This document shows, in pieces, positions 1 to 12,251 of a DNA stretch of 64,000 nucleotides; positions within the stretch are counted from its first letter, which is position 1; each line of letters starts with the position of its first letter. The DNA comes from Epiperipatus broadwayi. Lineage: Eukaryota > Onychophora > Udeonychophora > Euonychophora > Peripatidae. Made by a program: the position numbers and the translations under genes. The stretch lies in contig JAQFVV010000013.1 in the NCBI GenBank assembly GCA_028023455.1, positions 10,456,579 through 10,520,578 of the forward strand. The letters are read 5' to 3'. A model generated the notes under the pieces. The model had not been told where the DNA came from. It was given only the letters and a program-made list of their open reading frames with translations, and searched no databases.

Positions 1-361
1 GTGTAATGAAAAGTAAATAATCAAATGTACAGTTGAAATAAAATTGGTCAAATCAATCATATTTCATGAAAGTAATTCGATTCAATTTTATTTCTCATTT
101 TGATCAAAATATTGTAGCTTTTGAAATTAGCTACATTTTTTTTAAAAATCATTATAATGATTTAGGATGGTTAAAAGGATTGTTAATTGAATTTTCATAA
201 TAATGATAGAATATGTTAGTATGCTCTCTTTTTTAATATTTTATGTAACTTTATTAAAAAAAAAAGTTAATAATAATTACTTATAATTTATAAATATAAT
301 AAACACCTCCATACTTCCCCATTCTTTTTAAATTCACTTAAATAAAAATATCATAAAAGAC
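1..361. other. A+T-rich non-coding DNA, no feature seen
   Basis: No ORF, RNA gene or repeat recognised. It lies on the 3' side of the acetylcholinesterase exon (minus strand) and is probably intronic. Confidence 0.4.
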
Positions 362-788
362 AAATGAACCCCAAGATGCATTTCGTGCTGAACCAGCACT
401 CATCAGTTGGCCCAGGTCACTATCTCTCATATAAATCTTTATTATATGAAACATATTTATCTAGAGAAAATTGCTATATTTTCATTTACCATTGTCAAAC
501 TTCCTACACTCCCAACTTTGACACCATCCATTTCAGATAAATACAATAATGATTATTACTAATCATTTTCGAAACAAGAGATATCTGTGCTAGAGATAAT
601 CTCTAGTTTTGAAAATGATTAGTAATAATCATTACATCTTTAATTGAGGTTTAAAGTTTATATCTGTGCTAGAGATAATCTCTAGTTTTGAAAATGATTA
701 GTAATAATCATTACTGTATTTATCTGAAATGGATGGGTCAAAGTTATGAGTGGAGGAAGTTTGACAATAATAAATGAAAATGTAGCAA
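362..788. repeat. Fold-back element with internal tandem duplication
   Basis: The segment 471-590 is the inverted complement of about 660-788: the outer ends at 471-488 and 771-788 match almost perfectly, and a block around AATGATTATTACTAATCATT recurs in both arms. In the centre a 55-bp block starting ATATCTGTGCTAGAGATAAT occurs twice in the same direction (581 and 660). The adjoining 362-470 stretch (CCCCAAGATGCA...CACTCATCAGTTGGCCCAG) is a dispersed repeat seen again at 25345 and, inverted, inside 27423-27752. Probably a non-autonomous element; no ORF. Confidence 0.75.
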
Positions 789-792
789 TTTA

Positions 793-3190
793 CTTATAAT
801 TGTAGTAAAGACAAACAATGTATTTTTGCTAGCAAAGTGAATCTTGCTTTGTATCTTCTGCAATGAATTTAAGCACAACACGCTATATGCTTGCAAATGG
901 AAGATTATTTTCAATATCGTAATAAAATTATTTTGAAATAACCCACCACACTAAATATTTGTGCTGTAGTAATAAAATTGCTAGTGCTCTTCTGCAGGTG
1001 TTCATGTTTAACTAGCGTGTAATTTCATAGAAGAAGAAAGTCTGAGGAACGCAGCCCCAGTCTCAAAACTCCAATTTTATTAGTCTTGAAGAAAAGGTGA
1101 TGCCCATCATGATTTGAAGAGGGGGGTATGGTAGGTGCTGATTCCCTCCAAAATTCTACCTGTTGATAAATTATAAAAGAAGAAACATATCGATGTTGAC
1201 TATCCTACTACGAAGAACAATTACGTAATATAATTTGCCAGCCTGAAATAAGAAAAGCTAAGAAAATAAATTAACTTGACCATTTGTTTGCCTACTTAAA
1301 ATGAGGAAAACCAAAGATAAATAATTCTTTTCAATTGTTGGCCATTCTGAAATGTGAAAATTAAGGATAAATACCTTAGCTTAACTATCTGTTAGCAAGT
1401 CTGAAATACAAAGCTGAGGTATAAATAAAGTAATTGTTTGTCATCTTGAAATGAGAAAAAAACTATAAATAAATAGATTAGGCCATTTGTTTGCTAGTCT
1501 GAAATCAGAAGCATTAACGATCTTTGTATAAATGGAACAATTTGAAAAATTTGAAAGTTATACTAACACACACACACACAAAGACATTTTGTATATATAT
1601 GTCACATGTGACAAAACTTTAATATCATACATTCATTCAGAAATTAACCTTTATTTAATTATTGATTCATTATATTTAGTACTAATGTATTTTACTCTAA
1701 AAGCGTATTTATATATTTGTTTGTATAATTATTTTCAGTTAAAGCTAATATTATATATGTCTTATATAAATTTATTTGAACATATTTTTTTTCAATATGT
1801 GTGTAATTAAAAACATTGATCAGGCATATGAAGGGGGAGGGGAGAATAAAGAAATAACTTATATTAATAAAATAGAGTGTAATAGAAATTATTAAATTCC
1901 ATTACATTGTAATAAATTATCTTAATGCTTTATCAATCATCATACTCTACATCTGGAGACTGTATTGATGCATATAAAGTATTGACACTGCATAGAATAA
2001 AATATTGCTGAATTTCAGGTTTTAGCCTACATTTAATTCACATTTTTGCATTTCATCAATTCAACAAGATATATTAAACTAAGTAGTTAAGTAATGCAAT
2101 ATCATGATTGAGTTTCTTATATACCAAGTTAATGATCAGTTCGACGAGATAACAACTTAATGAATGAAAATTTAAATCTGAATTTCTAGTGATGATGTGA
2201 TTGGTCTTAATAAATAATATCAGCCCAAAGCAAGTAAAAATGTACAGAGAACACAGATCTCTTAAACCATATTATCTTTTATATATAATTAGAAAGGCTT
2301 GTATACAATGGAGTCATATCTATATCAATGAACTATGATGAGCATGAAATATTACTATTACATGGTTAACATTATGAGGAATATGCTTAGAAACTAAGAC
2401 CCTTAAATATGGTAATCATCAATCTGTGCTTGGGATACACGATCATATCCCATTACAATCTATAAACAAATGCTATTTATAAGTTATTTGTATAAAATAA
2501 TGGTTACTTATATATTTAAAATGCTTCTAAAATTCATTTTCTATATAAATATTAATATTTAAAAATATATTTTCAATATACATACTAATATCTACACATC
2601 TAAATACTACACACTGATTTTTAAAATAATATACATTATCGTAATAATATATTTAAACAGCATTAAACTGTTGCACATGTGCTTTGGATTTTAACTATGA
2701 AATGAATGAATACTAACACTTCAACCACGTGATAAAGTCTTTGGAAAAGATAGAATGACCATCTATCTTTTCGAAAATAATTAAACTATATATATATATA
2801 CTTATGATTTTGAACTCAAAGTAATATTATTGATGCTATTGTGAGCTAAGCATGAAGAGTAAATAATTTATCTATTAAGATAATTCTTGATTAAAATACT
2901 AAGAGATAAGAAGCAAATTATATATATATCATTTGATATGGGAGATCATTTTCTGAATCAGGAAAAAACTTATACAGATTTAAATAGAAAAATATTGGTG
3001 AAGTTTTTATTATGTAGATGGATGATTATGTCAATAAATAAATTTAATTTATAGAATTAATTAGTTTTAAAAAAAGGATACAACTGACATTCTAAATACC
3101 TAAGCATGTTTTATTTTCGCTTTATTTTTATTTTTAATCAATTTCAAATTAATTTGCGTTTGTAATAAAAAAATAAATTAGATAATTATA
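793..3190. other. Non-coding, probably intron of the acetylcholinesterase gene
   Basis: I searched the minus strand for the missing C-terminal exon and saw no convincing candidate. The segment has short open frames only, a (CA)n run near 1567, and a dispersed repeat near 2640-2790. The 61-residue-plus frame at 1532-1810 is A+T-biased with no domain and is not annotated. Confidence 0.4.
2641..2790. repeat. Dispersed repeat fragment with AAAAGATAGA hairpin
   Basis: Contains a TTGCACATGTGC motif and then a perfect 10-bp hairpin, AAAAGATAGA with TCTATCTTTT, 7 bases apart. The same two landmarks (ATGCACATGCAC, then GATAGAATGAATC) occur at 16586-16790 and 19180-19585, so this looks like a shorter copy of the same family. 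Confidence 0.5.
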
Positions 3191-3200
3191 TACTTACCCA
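3191..3200 (-). other. ache: Splice donor ending the acetylcholinesterase exon
   Basis: Minus-strand sequence reads ACTGG followed by GTAAGTA. Reading through the donor gives a stop within two codons, so splicing is required to complete the enzyme. The intron phase splits a Gly codon. Confidence 0.85.
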
Positions 3201-4699
3201 GTCCGAGCAAAATTTGCCCAGTATTTCATCATTCGTTTGCTAAGATCTATTTCTGCCACAGTAAATTTTTTTGAGGAATCTAAAGGTACACCAAATAAAA
3301 ATTCAATTTCATCTGCATGAAGTACACCCATCCAGCTGGGCCAAACATGTGAGGAAGACCGATGACTGTAATAATACATATAAACATTGTTTCCTGCTAA
3401 AGCATAGTAATGTGCAAACTCATTAACATTGCATGTGAAAAAATAATCCCCTGTCATTTTATCTAGTCCATCAACATTTGCAAAACTATCCTCTAATTGA
3501 AGCCAGTTTGTATATTGAAAGATAATGGATTCTCTTACGATACTACTCATTTGAGGCCAAATTTTTTCAACAGACATTTTAAAATCTTCTCGAGTGACTT
3601 TAAGTTCTTCAGTTCTACTTAAAAAGGTCAAAAAATAAATTAAAAAATATGATCCTTCCTCTGTATTGCTTCCCATAATTATACTAGTTTGTTTAAATCT
3701 TTTATTTTCTAGTGAAACTTTAGGATTTTCTAATAAAAAATAATGATCAATGACTGGAACAAATGGAAAAACCATCATATCTTGAGTAACCCATTCCTTA
3801 TTAATAATGTCAAAAGGCTCAATCAGCCGTAAACATTCCATATTCTCTTCTGTAGTTTCTAAATTACAACCAAAAGATTTTGCTAATTGGGTGGCTCTTT
3901 CATTGCTTTCCTCTAGATCTATTGTAGCCCACACAGCATTAGCAGCACCACTTTCCATTGCTGCCTGATTAAAATAATCCCAACTAAGGGGAGATAAAAG
4001 ATGCATACTGACACTAACTGCTCCTGCACTTTCTCCAAATAAAGTGATATTATTAGGATTTCCACCAAAATGTTCAATATTTTTTTTTATCCATTTAATA
4101 GCAAGAAGTTGATCTAACATACCAGCATTACAAGTCTTATCTTCTGTCTGAAAGCATAAAAATCCTAAGGAACCAATCCTATAATTCATTGAAGCTATAA
4201 TAATATTTTCTTCACTTGATAATATTCGGCCATCATAAATATCAAGTGCTGAACTTCCACTGTAAAACCCCCCACCATATATCCATATTAAAACAGCACT
4301 GTTTTTGGGACGTGGGTAGGGAACCCAGATATTTAAATATAAACAATCCTCACTTAAATTTGTATTAGGATTCCACATGGTTGCACCAGAAAAATTTCCA
4401 AAGTAATCATCATATATTTGATAACAAGTATTAGGTTTCTTTGTAGCATTATAAATATCAGACCAAGATTTTTTGGGCACTGGATGTTTAAATCTTAAAT
4501 CACCAATAGGAGGCTCAGCATAAGGAATTCCTAAAAATGCATCTAACTTTTTTCTATGACCAGATTCTATTGCAACTCCACGTACAAAACCACTTTCTGT
4601 TTTAACTATTGGGGATTCACGAGAAGTTACAGAACAGAAACAATAAGCTAACAATATATAATCTACTACTTTGTTCCAGCTTGCTCCAGCCATTGCCAT
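3198..4699 (-). CDS. ache: Acetylcholinesterase, N-terminal coding exon (partial gene)
   Basis: Secreted or membrane-anchored serine hydrolase that would hydrolyse acetylcholine at synapses. About 500 codons lie in one exon. Residues 1-26 look like a signal peptide with a hydrophobic stretch. Seen directly: choline-binding Trp109 in MWNPN, oxyanion hole GGGF at 142-145 followed by YSG, nucleophile Ser224 in FGESAG, Glu348 in NTEEGS, His461 in GVLH, and FPFVPVID at 311-318 of the acyl pocket. Cys92-Cys119 and Cys278-Cys289 match the two first disulfides of the family; Cys423 should pair with a cysteine in a later exon. N-glycosylation sequons occur at about 84, 102, 114 and 217. The exon stops at FARTG with a split Gly codon and a GTAAGT donor, which I recall as a conserved intron position in this family. 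The last 50-70 residues must lie beyond the window or in a short exon I did not find. Torpedo Phe288 is Met309 here. Carboxylesterase-like paralogue is the alternative, but Trp109 and the acyl pocket favour AChE. Confidence 0.93.
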
Positions 4700-4748
4700 T
4701 CTGTCTGTCTGCTAGATATTCCAAAAAATTGGCTTTGTCAAAATATAT
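4700..4748 (-). other. ache: 5' UTR part of the acetylcholinesterase exon, with splice acceptor
   Basis: On the minus strand a pyrimidine run ending in TTTTCAG (AG at 4750-4749) precedes this stretch, so the exon should begin at 4748. An in-frame TAG five codons before the ATG shows that translation does not enter from upstream, and the ATG at 4699 is the first start after it; a second ATG follows two codons later. At least one further 5' non-coding exon is therefore expected at higher coordinates, but I could not locate it. Confidence 0.75.
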
Positions 4749-7354
4749 CTGAAAAGAAAAAAAAAAGTGATATTCAATATTATGAATGTCTTTTATCTAA
4801 AATATTAAAATTATTTGAAAATATTTTTAACTATATTAAGACTAAAAATTATTAAAACCATATAAAGTTCTATAATTTATTGCAGCATTAAAAACATAAA
4901 ACAGCTGAAATGTAATAACAATATCACATACTAATTTAAAATTTTACAGTTTCCTAACATTAAAATACTGTGTGCAATGTCAATTAGATGGTCTAACTCA
5001 TGCTTCTTTACAAGAAAATGATAATATAACAAATCTCTATACCCCTATATTTAAGTTATTAAATTGCAGTAGTAATATTGCTGTGATGAAAGACTCCATC
5101 TTTTAAATTGTAAAATTGTCACCACATATTAGAATTTATGTGCTCCTCAATAGCTAAGTCTGTTTTTTAACTTAAAAATACTATAAGGATATTTAATTTG
5201 GCTCAATTTTTCAAGATAATAACTATTCAAACTAAATGTTGATAAATATATTTCTTTTATAACTTTCTATTGTTATAAAATACATCTTCATTGTATTTAA
5301 TATGTGAAATGAATGTCTTCGTTAAAAAATATTTCAAAAACAGTTACTTTCATTTTAGTCGACACTCTCCATTACAAGCTTGAGAAATCAATGGATCCCA
5401 AATGGTAATGTGTCATAAAATAGTTTTCTCTAGAACAGTTTCTGGCTTTTGCTTTTGTATAATATGATGTCATAGGTGACCATTGATTACTCAAGCTAAC
5501 AGTAGATGATTCAATAGTAGAGTGAAGATAAATGCTCCTAGAAGCATATGAATAAGTATAGTAGAAGTCATATGATATTATTGTTATCAAAAAAAAGTAT
5601 TTCATAGTTAACTTAAAACATTATTTTCATTGAAGAGACAGGTATGTTATACTATTTACATTATGTAGATCATCTCAAAAACATTCTTAAAAATGCAATT
5701 TTAATTGCTTTCACTGGGAAGATATGGTTGAAAATAGAATACAATTAAGGGTTACAATTAAACAATGTATTGAAATATTGGTATCACAAAATATTAAATA
5801 AATAAAATAAATTTGCATATTCTATATTATATTTTTTGTAGTTTATAGTTTCAAAATTAATCTAGTGTATTATTATTATAATACTTGCATACACAATCTA
5901 TTATGATCACTAGATAATGATCTAACACTTTGTCTAAACTAATTTTGGTCATGAAATTTTAATGACATATTTATTAATATAATTATTATGGCTTTTTTGA
6001 TATTTGCTTAAAAAGTTATTTAAAAGATAAAAAACAGACAAGAAATATTTATACTAGCACTAGTAGTGTAACTGTAGTTAATCACAGAGATCTATAAGAT
6101 TTGTTTTTTGGTTGCCTTCTATTTATTAATTTATATTAATATATTTTTACTACAATTGAGCCGGAAATTTATGGTTTTGGTGATGATATTGCCTTGTCTT
6201 GTAAAACGTTTTTCTAAATCATCTTTAAAAAAATAGTAAATAAAGATTTAGTTTAATACTGTAGTAAATGTATGACTTAACTGTCTAACAATAAACCTAG
6301 ACAAAATAAAAATAATACTTTTTTATATATGTATTACCATTTGCTATAAATATATTTTACATTTTAATAATCTATATATCTTTTGTAAATAATTATTTTT
6401 ATTTGAGAAATTATATTAATTCCAGATAGTCCTCAATCATATTATATATTCTTGTTTTCATTCATTTAAGTTTAGTTATATATTCTTTTACTTACTAAAA
6501 TTTCTTTCTTGATCAGTTTTGGCTTATATTTACGTTGCAAACATTTTATGTTATAATATCTCTATTTGAATTAATTGTTATTAAGTTTATCTTCTGTATC
6601 AGGTATCAGTTTTATACAATTATATTTAGCTTATTTTTGATAAATCTTGTTCATTTCTGTTTATGATATATACATATATAATATTTTATTGTTTTTCATT
6701 TATATAAATATAATGTCCAATATTTGTTATAAAAATTTCATTTATATTCTAGGCTTTCTAATCTAAATAGTCTGTTGAATGGATTTCACCTCGATTCACT
6801 AAACTTTTTCAAGGATTTCATAAAAGAGAAGGAATCTATTCTCCTACATTTTTAAATATGTTTATACATAAGTATTCTTTAGATTTGACTAATATTGTAC
6901 ATTTGCTTTTAAAAAGTGTTTAGAGAACATGAATGTAAAATAAATGTTAATATTAAAACAGGTAAAACTCTTCATACAGAAGTGTCACTCAGTGCAAGCC
7001 AGAGTAATCAATGGTGATCATGTGATGTTTAGTGATAAATGTTAATAATGTTATATTATTATAATTTTAACATAATTTTATATATTTGAGCACTTTTTCA
7101 ACTATCTATTTTATTTTTGTATTCTTTATTTTGCTACTAATACTGTTATTATTTTTTCACTGTTTTTTCTCATTGTTGTTATATTTTAATTTTTCTATAT
7201 TGAAAGCTTCTTGCATAATATTATTCTTGTTGGAAGTTTTGTATGTTTGTGAACCATTATTAATATTATTTTAATGAATATATATATATATCATTTTTGT
7301 TTTATTTTTCAAAGTTAGAACCCCAAACTAGTTTGCTAATGGCTGCTGTTGATA
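4749..7354. other. Upstream intron or 5' flank of the acetylcholinesterase gene
   Basis: A+T-rich sequence with no recognised coding region. A less A+T-rich patch at 5345-5605 holds a 77-codon minus-strand frame beginning with a hydrophobic stretch and a possible acceptor (CTTCTAG) inside it; it may be a non-coding exon, but nothing confirms this. Confidence 0.35.
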
Positions 7355-7640
7355 TGTCATCATCATTATCATCATCACTATAATCATTTTCAATCATTAT
7401 CAATCCATTTCAGGGTGAAAGTCTTCCTCCAATTCATAGTTTCCTCACATTACACCAATAAATTTTCTTATTTATCCAACTATCTTATTTGTGATCTCTA
7501 GTTTTTAGGGATCCATTTTAAGATATCAACTGTCTACCTATTATCATCTTTTTTTAGCATTATGTCTAACCCAGATATTTCATTCTCATAATCCTTTCAA
7601 TGATGTCACTGATATTGGTATGTTTCCTGATTCTTTCTTG
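7355..7640 (-). pseudogene. RTE-like LINE relic, C-terminal end and (ATGATG)n tail
   Basis: Minus-strand translation, allowing stops and frameshifts, gives fragments such as ISDIIERIMRMKYLG, KDDNR, VDILKWIP and WRKTFTLKWID. These match the order of the conserved C-terminal block that follows the reverse transcriptase in RTE/BovB-like elements (IIERVK..KWRWAGH.AR..DNRW...W). It ends in an ATGATGATG-type run (plus strand 7359-7385), the usual RTE 3' tail. Too decayed to be active. With the minus-strand relics at 10440-11000 and 13240-13960 it probably represents one broken element. Confidence 0.6.
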
Positions 7641-8399
7641 TCACTCCCTATATATATATATATACTTTCTTTAATGGTCTAAAGTGTCTGTATTTTTTCT
7701 ATTAAGTGTTCAAATCTTATATTTATTAAAATCTTTCTTTTCAAACAGATAGACATATATTTATTTTTAATATTGAATTCTTTTTATCAAAAACACTGGT
7801 TGTGGAAAAAGTTTGCTAGTAACTGAAAGATCTTTTATTTCCTCTTTGGGATCTTAAAGAAACTAAGCAGGACAAATTTCTAATGTCCATTCCATTTGCT
7901 CTTGTCATTTTAGTAGTTATTATTATATTATTATTCACATAATATATGAACATGGATGAGCTATTAACATGCACCAACCAACATGGTAAATTTATTAACT
8001 TTTTACTTCTGAGCTTAAGATCAAAAAACCCAATGGTCATTTTTTTTTATTTGCTTGATAGTTCTCAACTGAAGTATCAGTTGAGTTTTTTGAAGGCAGA
8101 ATGAATGTGTGTGTGAATGAACTTCTTTAAAATAGATATTTACACTCATGTTAAGCAAAACTAAATTATATCCTTGTTACCAAAAGCCTGTAAGATCAGC
8201 TGAGGCAATGGTTCATGAATGTTGATAAAGAATACTCTGAATCCCTGATTGTGGGCCCAACCTGCTATTTGATAACATTTATTTAAGTACTTCATATTTA
8301 GATCATTTTCAATTGAGTAAAGATTGCATGAATTGAAAAAAGAATTATCTAATATAAAATGTGACATTGTTGGACTTTGTTGAGTTATAAGAAAAAATG

Positions 8400-10095
8400 A
8401 TGAGACAATTGATGTAAAAAATGGATATGTATTTTACTACAGGCATAAATATTGAAAGAACAAGTGGAGTGGATTTAATGTAAATAAAAAATGAAGGAAA
8501 AAAACATTGTAGAAATTGATGGGTATAACAGATAAAATGACAAGATTAAATAGAAGATTTATGTAGATAATTCAACTTTAAGGCCAACAAGATTCTCATT
8601 GTGATGAAGAAGTAGATGATTTTTATATAAAAATGTACAAACTACTTCTAATTAGACTAAACAACATTTTAAAATTGTCATGGAAACTTTAATGCTAAAA
8701 TTGATAAATGTTTGAAAGATAAAAGTGTTGTGGGTAAATATGAATATAATGATAGAAATGAGAGAAGATACAGACTTGTGAAGTTCACAGAAAAAGAGAA
8801 AAACTATATATTATGAATTCTTTTGTTGAAAAAAATATTAAATGAAAATGGACATGAAAATATCCAAATGCAGATACAGCAGAATTGAATTACATTTTGA
8901 CCAAGGAAAAATATTTATTTCAAAATTGTAATGTTTAAAAAGTTCAACATTGAAGAGTGATCATTGATTAGTGATATGTAAGATATAATGTTAATGCAAA
9001 GATAGAGACAAAACTTATTACAAAAAATATATTCACAGTTGATATTTCTAATCTTCATAAACATTCCAATAAATTTAAATTAGAACTTGCAAATAGTTTT
9101 AAAAATTAAAGATGGTTGAGATTTGGATGAAATCAATACAAAGATAGCTGATATAGTATTAAGAACAGCAATTAAAAAAGCATCAATTTACTAATGAACT
9201 TTTTACTCAGATAAAACATTGTATGGGGAAAAGAGAATATGAAAATATATAAAAATGATGTATTAAGTTGAACAATAATAATGATACGAAAAATACAATT
9301 CCAAATTAACAAAAAAAGCAAAATCGTAAAACAACATTTTGATATTGGTAGGAAATGAAAAAAGATAAAACTATTACTAAAAAGAAAGACAATATCATGA
9401 AATTTGAAAAATTCTATAAAAAATTATTTAATAATAAAAAATAAGAAAACAAAATACCCCCTACAATCTACTGAATTGCCCATTTAAATGAAAAATTAAA
9501 ATATGGAATTAAATCTCTGAAGAAGGGAAAAGTCCAGAAAATGATGGAATTATAAGTGATATCTTAAAAAAAAAAAAAACGAAAATTTTTTTGGTGGAGT
9601 TATATATCAAATATCTAAATGATAAAGTTGCATTAGATAATTGAAAGACTGCAGTAGTAATAATGATATTTAAGAAAGGTAATAAAAAGATTACAGATCT
9701 ATCAGTCTCTTGATAGTTCTGTACAAAATTTTTACCAAGACTATTACAACCATCTACAATCAAGAGACCATTCAATAAAATATGGAAGAAGTATATGTTA
9801 GGAGCAAAAAGAAGAGATCCAAAATGGAAAAATGGGTAAAGAAACAGGCATTGCTGATATCATTAAATTAATTAAAAAAGTAAAATGGAAGTGAGCTGGA
9901 TATATTGCTAGAAGAGAGGATAATAGATGCATATTAAAGTCTCAAACTGGATCACAGCAAATGATAAAACACCTAAACAACACATTTTCTAGTGTGATGT
10001 GGAGAGGAAATCCTAGAGGTTGTAGAAACTGAATTAATCTTAGATAGATCTTTATTATGCAGTGGATTGATAGTGAATGAAAATAATTACAATGA
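8400..10095 (+). pseudogene. RTE-like LINE relic (EN, RT and C-terminal fragments)
   Basis: Decayed non-LTR retrotransposon. About 8755-8905 gives fragments resembling the endonuclease consensus: NERRRYRLVKFTEKE-like residues, then MNSF and KWKWTW..PN.DTAELNYIL spread over several frames. About 9510-9760 gives the reverse-transcriptase entry (LKKGKSPENDGI, then VVIMIFKKGNKK and a SLLIVLYKIFTKTI-like stretch). About 9840-10075 gives the tail block (KETGIADIIKLIKKVKWKWAG, ARREDNR, then MQWIDSE and a stop). The catalytic RT motifs between 9.76 and 9.84 kb are missing, so an internal deletion accompanies the many stops and frameshifts. It lies inside the interval between the RT and C-terminal parts of a minus-strand relic, which suggests a nested insertion. 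Confidence 0.7.
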
Positions 10096-10439
10096 TGTTA
10101 ATCAACTGCATTCCATCCTAATTTAATTCTATGATTAATTTCTTTTATTATGTTAATAGTCAGGACAAAAGTTTTGCAATTATTTACTTATTTTTATTCT
10201 TGATTTTTTTTTTTTTTTTGAGAAAATCCATTGAACATTACTTTTTTCTTTTAAGTATTTAACTTGAAACTTATTTTTTTACTTCCATTTGATAACTATT
10301 ATAACATTTTCTCAAGTTCTGATACATTATTTGAAAAAAAAAACGACCATATTTTTAAAATCTAGATAAATTTAAATATTTTCCATGTATTTTTATTTCC
10401 TTAATTACCGCTTTAATTCACAACATATTTTTTTATAAA

Positions 10440-11000
10440 ATTGTAAAATGTTGTCCATATAAGGAAACATGCTGTCAAATGTTGTAATTAATATTAATCT
10501 TCTTAATGCCAGCACGCAATATAATCATTATTGTTGTATTTTGACGAATATTTTTCAGAAAATGATAATATTCTGGGTATATGTTTTGATTACTATAGAA
10601 ATGCACGTTGAATCAGATGCCTTTTCATAAGATACAAAATCAAAGTATAATGGAAATTCATATTCATTGATTCTTTCCAGTGTGCTAAAATCACTTGTAA
10701 ATTCAGTTGCCTCATCGGAATTCAACGTTGGCTATAGATCAATGTAATTTTTAAAATTTTTATATAGAACTGATAGAATTACTAATAAATCTGTAATTCT
10801 AATTACTTTATTATCACCTTTTTTAAATATCAATATAACTAATACATTCTTCCATTCATCTGATACATCTCCATCATTTAAAAATTTGACATGTAGTGTT
10901 TCTTAACAATTCTTTTCTATTTTCTAATCTGCATCTTTTAAATATCAATAATAATTTTATATATTTTTGGAGCTTTTCCAATCTGCATAGATTTAAGTTC
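10440..11000 (-). pseudogene. RTE-like LINE relic, reverse transcriptase part
   Basis: On the minus strand fragments read GDVSDEWKNVLVILIFKKGD, then LLVILSVLYKNF, then EATEFTSDFSTLERI and a FVSYEKASDS segment. These correspond in order to the conserved W.....I.IFKKGD, SLL...YK, GF..G.ST.D.I and F.DYEKAFDS blocks of RTE-type reverse transcriptases. The YADD region was not recognisable further on. Many stops and frameshifts; a fossil. Likely the same element as the 13240-13960 endonuclease fragment. Confidence 0.65.
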
Positions 11001-11224
11001 AAGATGTAATAAGTGTAGTGGTAATTTTTGTTTTCTTTTTCATTTTTACTATATACATCTTTATAGTACTCTGTACATATTTCATGACATTGTCTCTCAT
11101 TTTAATAATAATTCAATTTTTTTATTGATAAGATAAATTTTATTTCAAGACAAAGGTTTTTAATTCTTTTCTATAGCTTTCCCTGCCATTTCTCAATTAT
11201 TGATTATTATTTTTTGTACCATTT

Positions 11225-11300
11225 TACAGAACTATATATATATATATATTCTATTCTTTTTAATGTATTATTTTAGAGTATTTTTATATATATATATTTT
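11225..11300. repeat. Short (TA)n runs
   Basis: Two TATATATA runs at about 11232-11250 and 11286-11299. No other feature in 11001-11660. Confidence 0.6.
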
Positions 11301-11660
11301 CATATATTATCTTGTCTCAGTTGAAAATTTACTAGCGAATTTCTGATTCTTTATACCTTGGATTGAGTAGTTGTAGTGTGATAGTCACTATGGCAACTGA
11401 TTTGATGAAATTTTGTTTTCTTTTGAAAATGACATATACAAATATCCTGGCATTCATTGCTGTTTGAATTCTTTTTAAAATGGTGTTTCATATGTTAAAA
11501 TTGAACAAATGGTCATTTAATTTTTTTTTCTTTTCTGCTCAGTTTACTAGATTGCATGAAGAAGAGAAAGGCACAATTTTCATTTTAGCAAGACTCTGAA
11601 GTAAAATGGATTAATAATGTCTTGATGATTCAAGGCCTTCATCCCAATAAAAATGTAATA

Positions 11661-12058
11661 TTGTAAGTATTCAATTTTAATTTTTTTAAATATATTTTAA
11701 ATTTTTCTATTATTTGCATAGTATTATTTTAATTTTTTTATTATTTGATAAATTATAATCTATTAATGTATTTACTAATGTCTTTGCATTTGTATTAGTG
11801 TGTGTAGTACATAGATTATACTTATATTCCAGTTTAACTTAGTGGTTTATGTACAATGTAATTTTGGGGCTCATAAGTATTCAATTAAATTTTTTTTTTA
11901 ATTTGCATGGTATTTTACATTTTTCTATTATTTGCATAGTTTTGTTATTTTTATAAATTATAATTTATTAATGTGTTTGTATTAGTGTGTGTAGTATATA
12001 AATTATACTTGTATTCGAATATAACATAGTGGTTTATATACAATGTAATTTTGGTGCT
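11661..12058 (+). repeat. Tandem duplication of about 212 bp
   Basis: Two head-to-tail copies. The block from GTAAGTATTCAATT at 11661 through the TTAGTGTGTGTAGTA and CAATGTAATTTTGG landmarks recurs from 11873 (ATAAGTATTCAATT). Copies differ by small indels in the poly(T) tracts and several substitutions, so the duplication is not recent. No coding content. Confidence 0.8.
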
Positions 12059-12189
12059 CTAATCCAAGTTAGAGGCAATCTTATTTTATAGACATAATGA
12101 TTCTCAAAAGATTTAATAATTTATTAGTGTGTTTTTATGTATTAGTGAGTTTGTGTTTGCACTTGCATGTCTGTGTTGGTATAACAAGT

Positions 12190-12192
<3 letters not shown>

Positions 12193-12247
<55 letters not shown>
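12193..12247. repeat. (AT)n microsatellite
   Basis: About 54 bp of uninterrupted TA dinucleotides. Open frames across it are artefacts of the repeat. Confidence 0.95.

Positions 12248-12251
<4 letters not shown>

Noticed and set aside
5345-5605. 77-codon minus-strand frame with a hydrophobic start, upstream of the acetylcholinesterase exon
   Set aside because: No domain, no splice link to the enzyme (its exon has an in-frame stop before the ATG), and the length is within chance. A non-coding exon remains possible.
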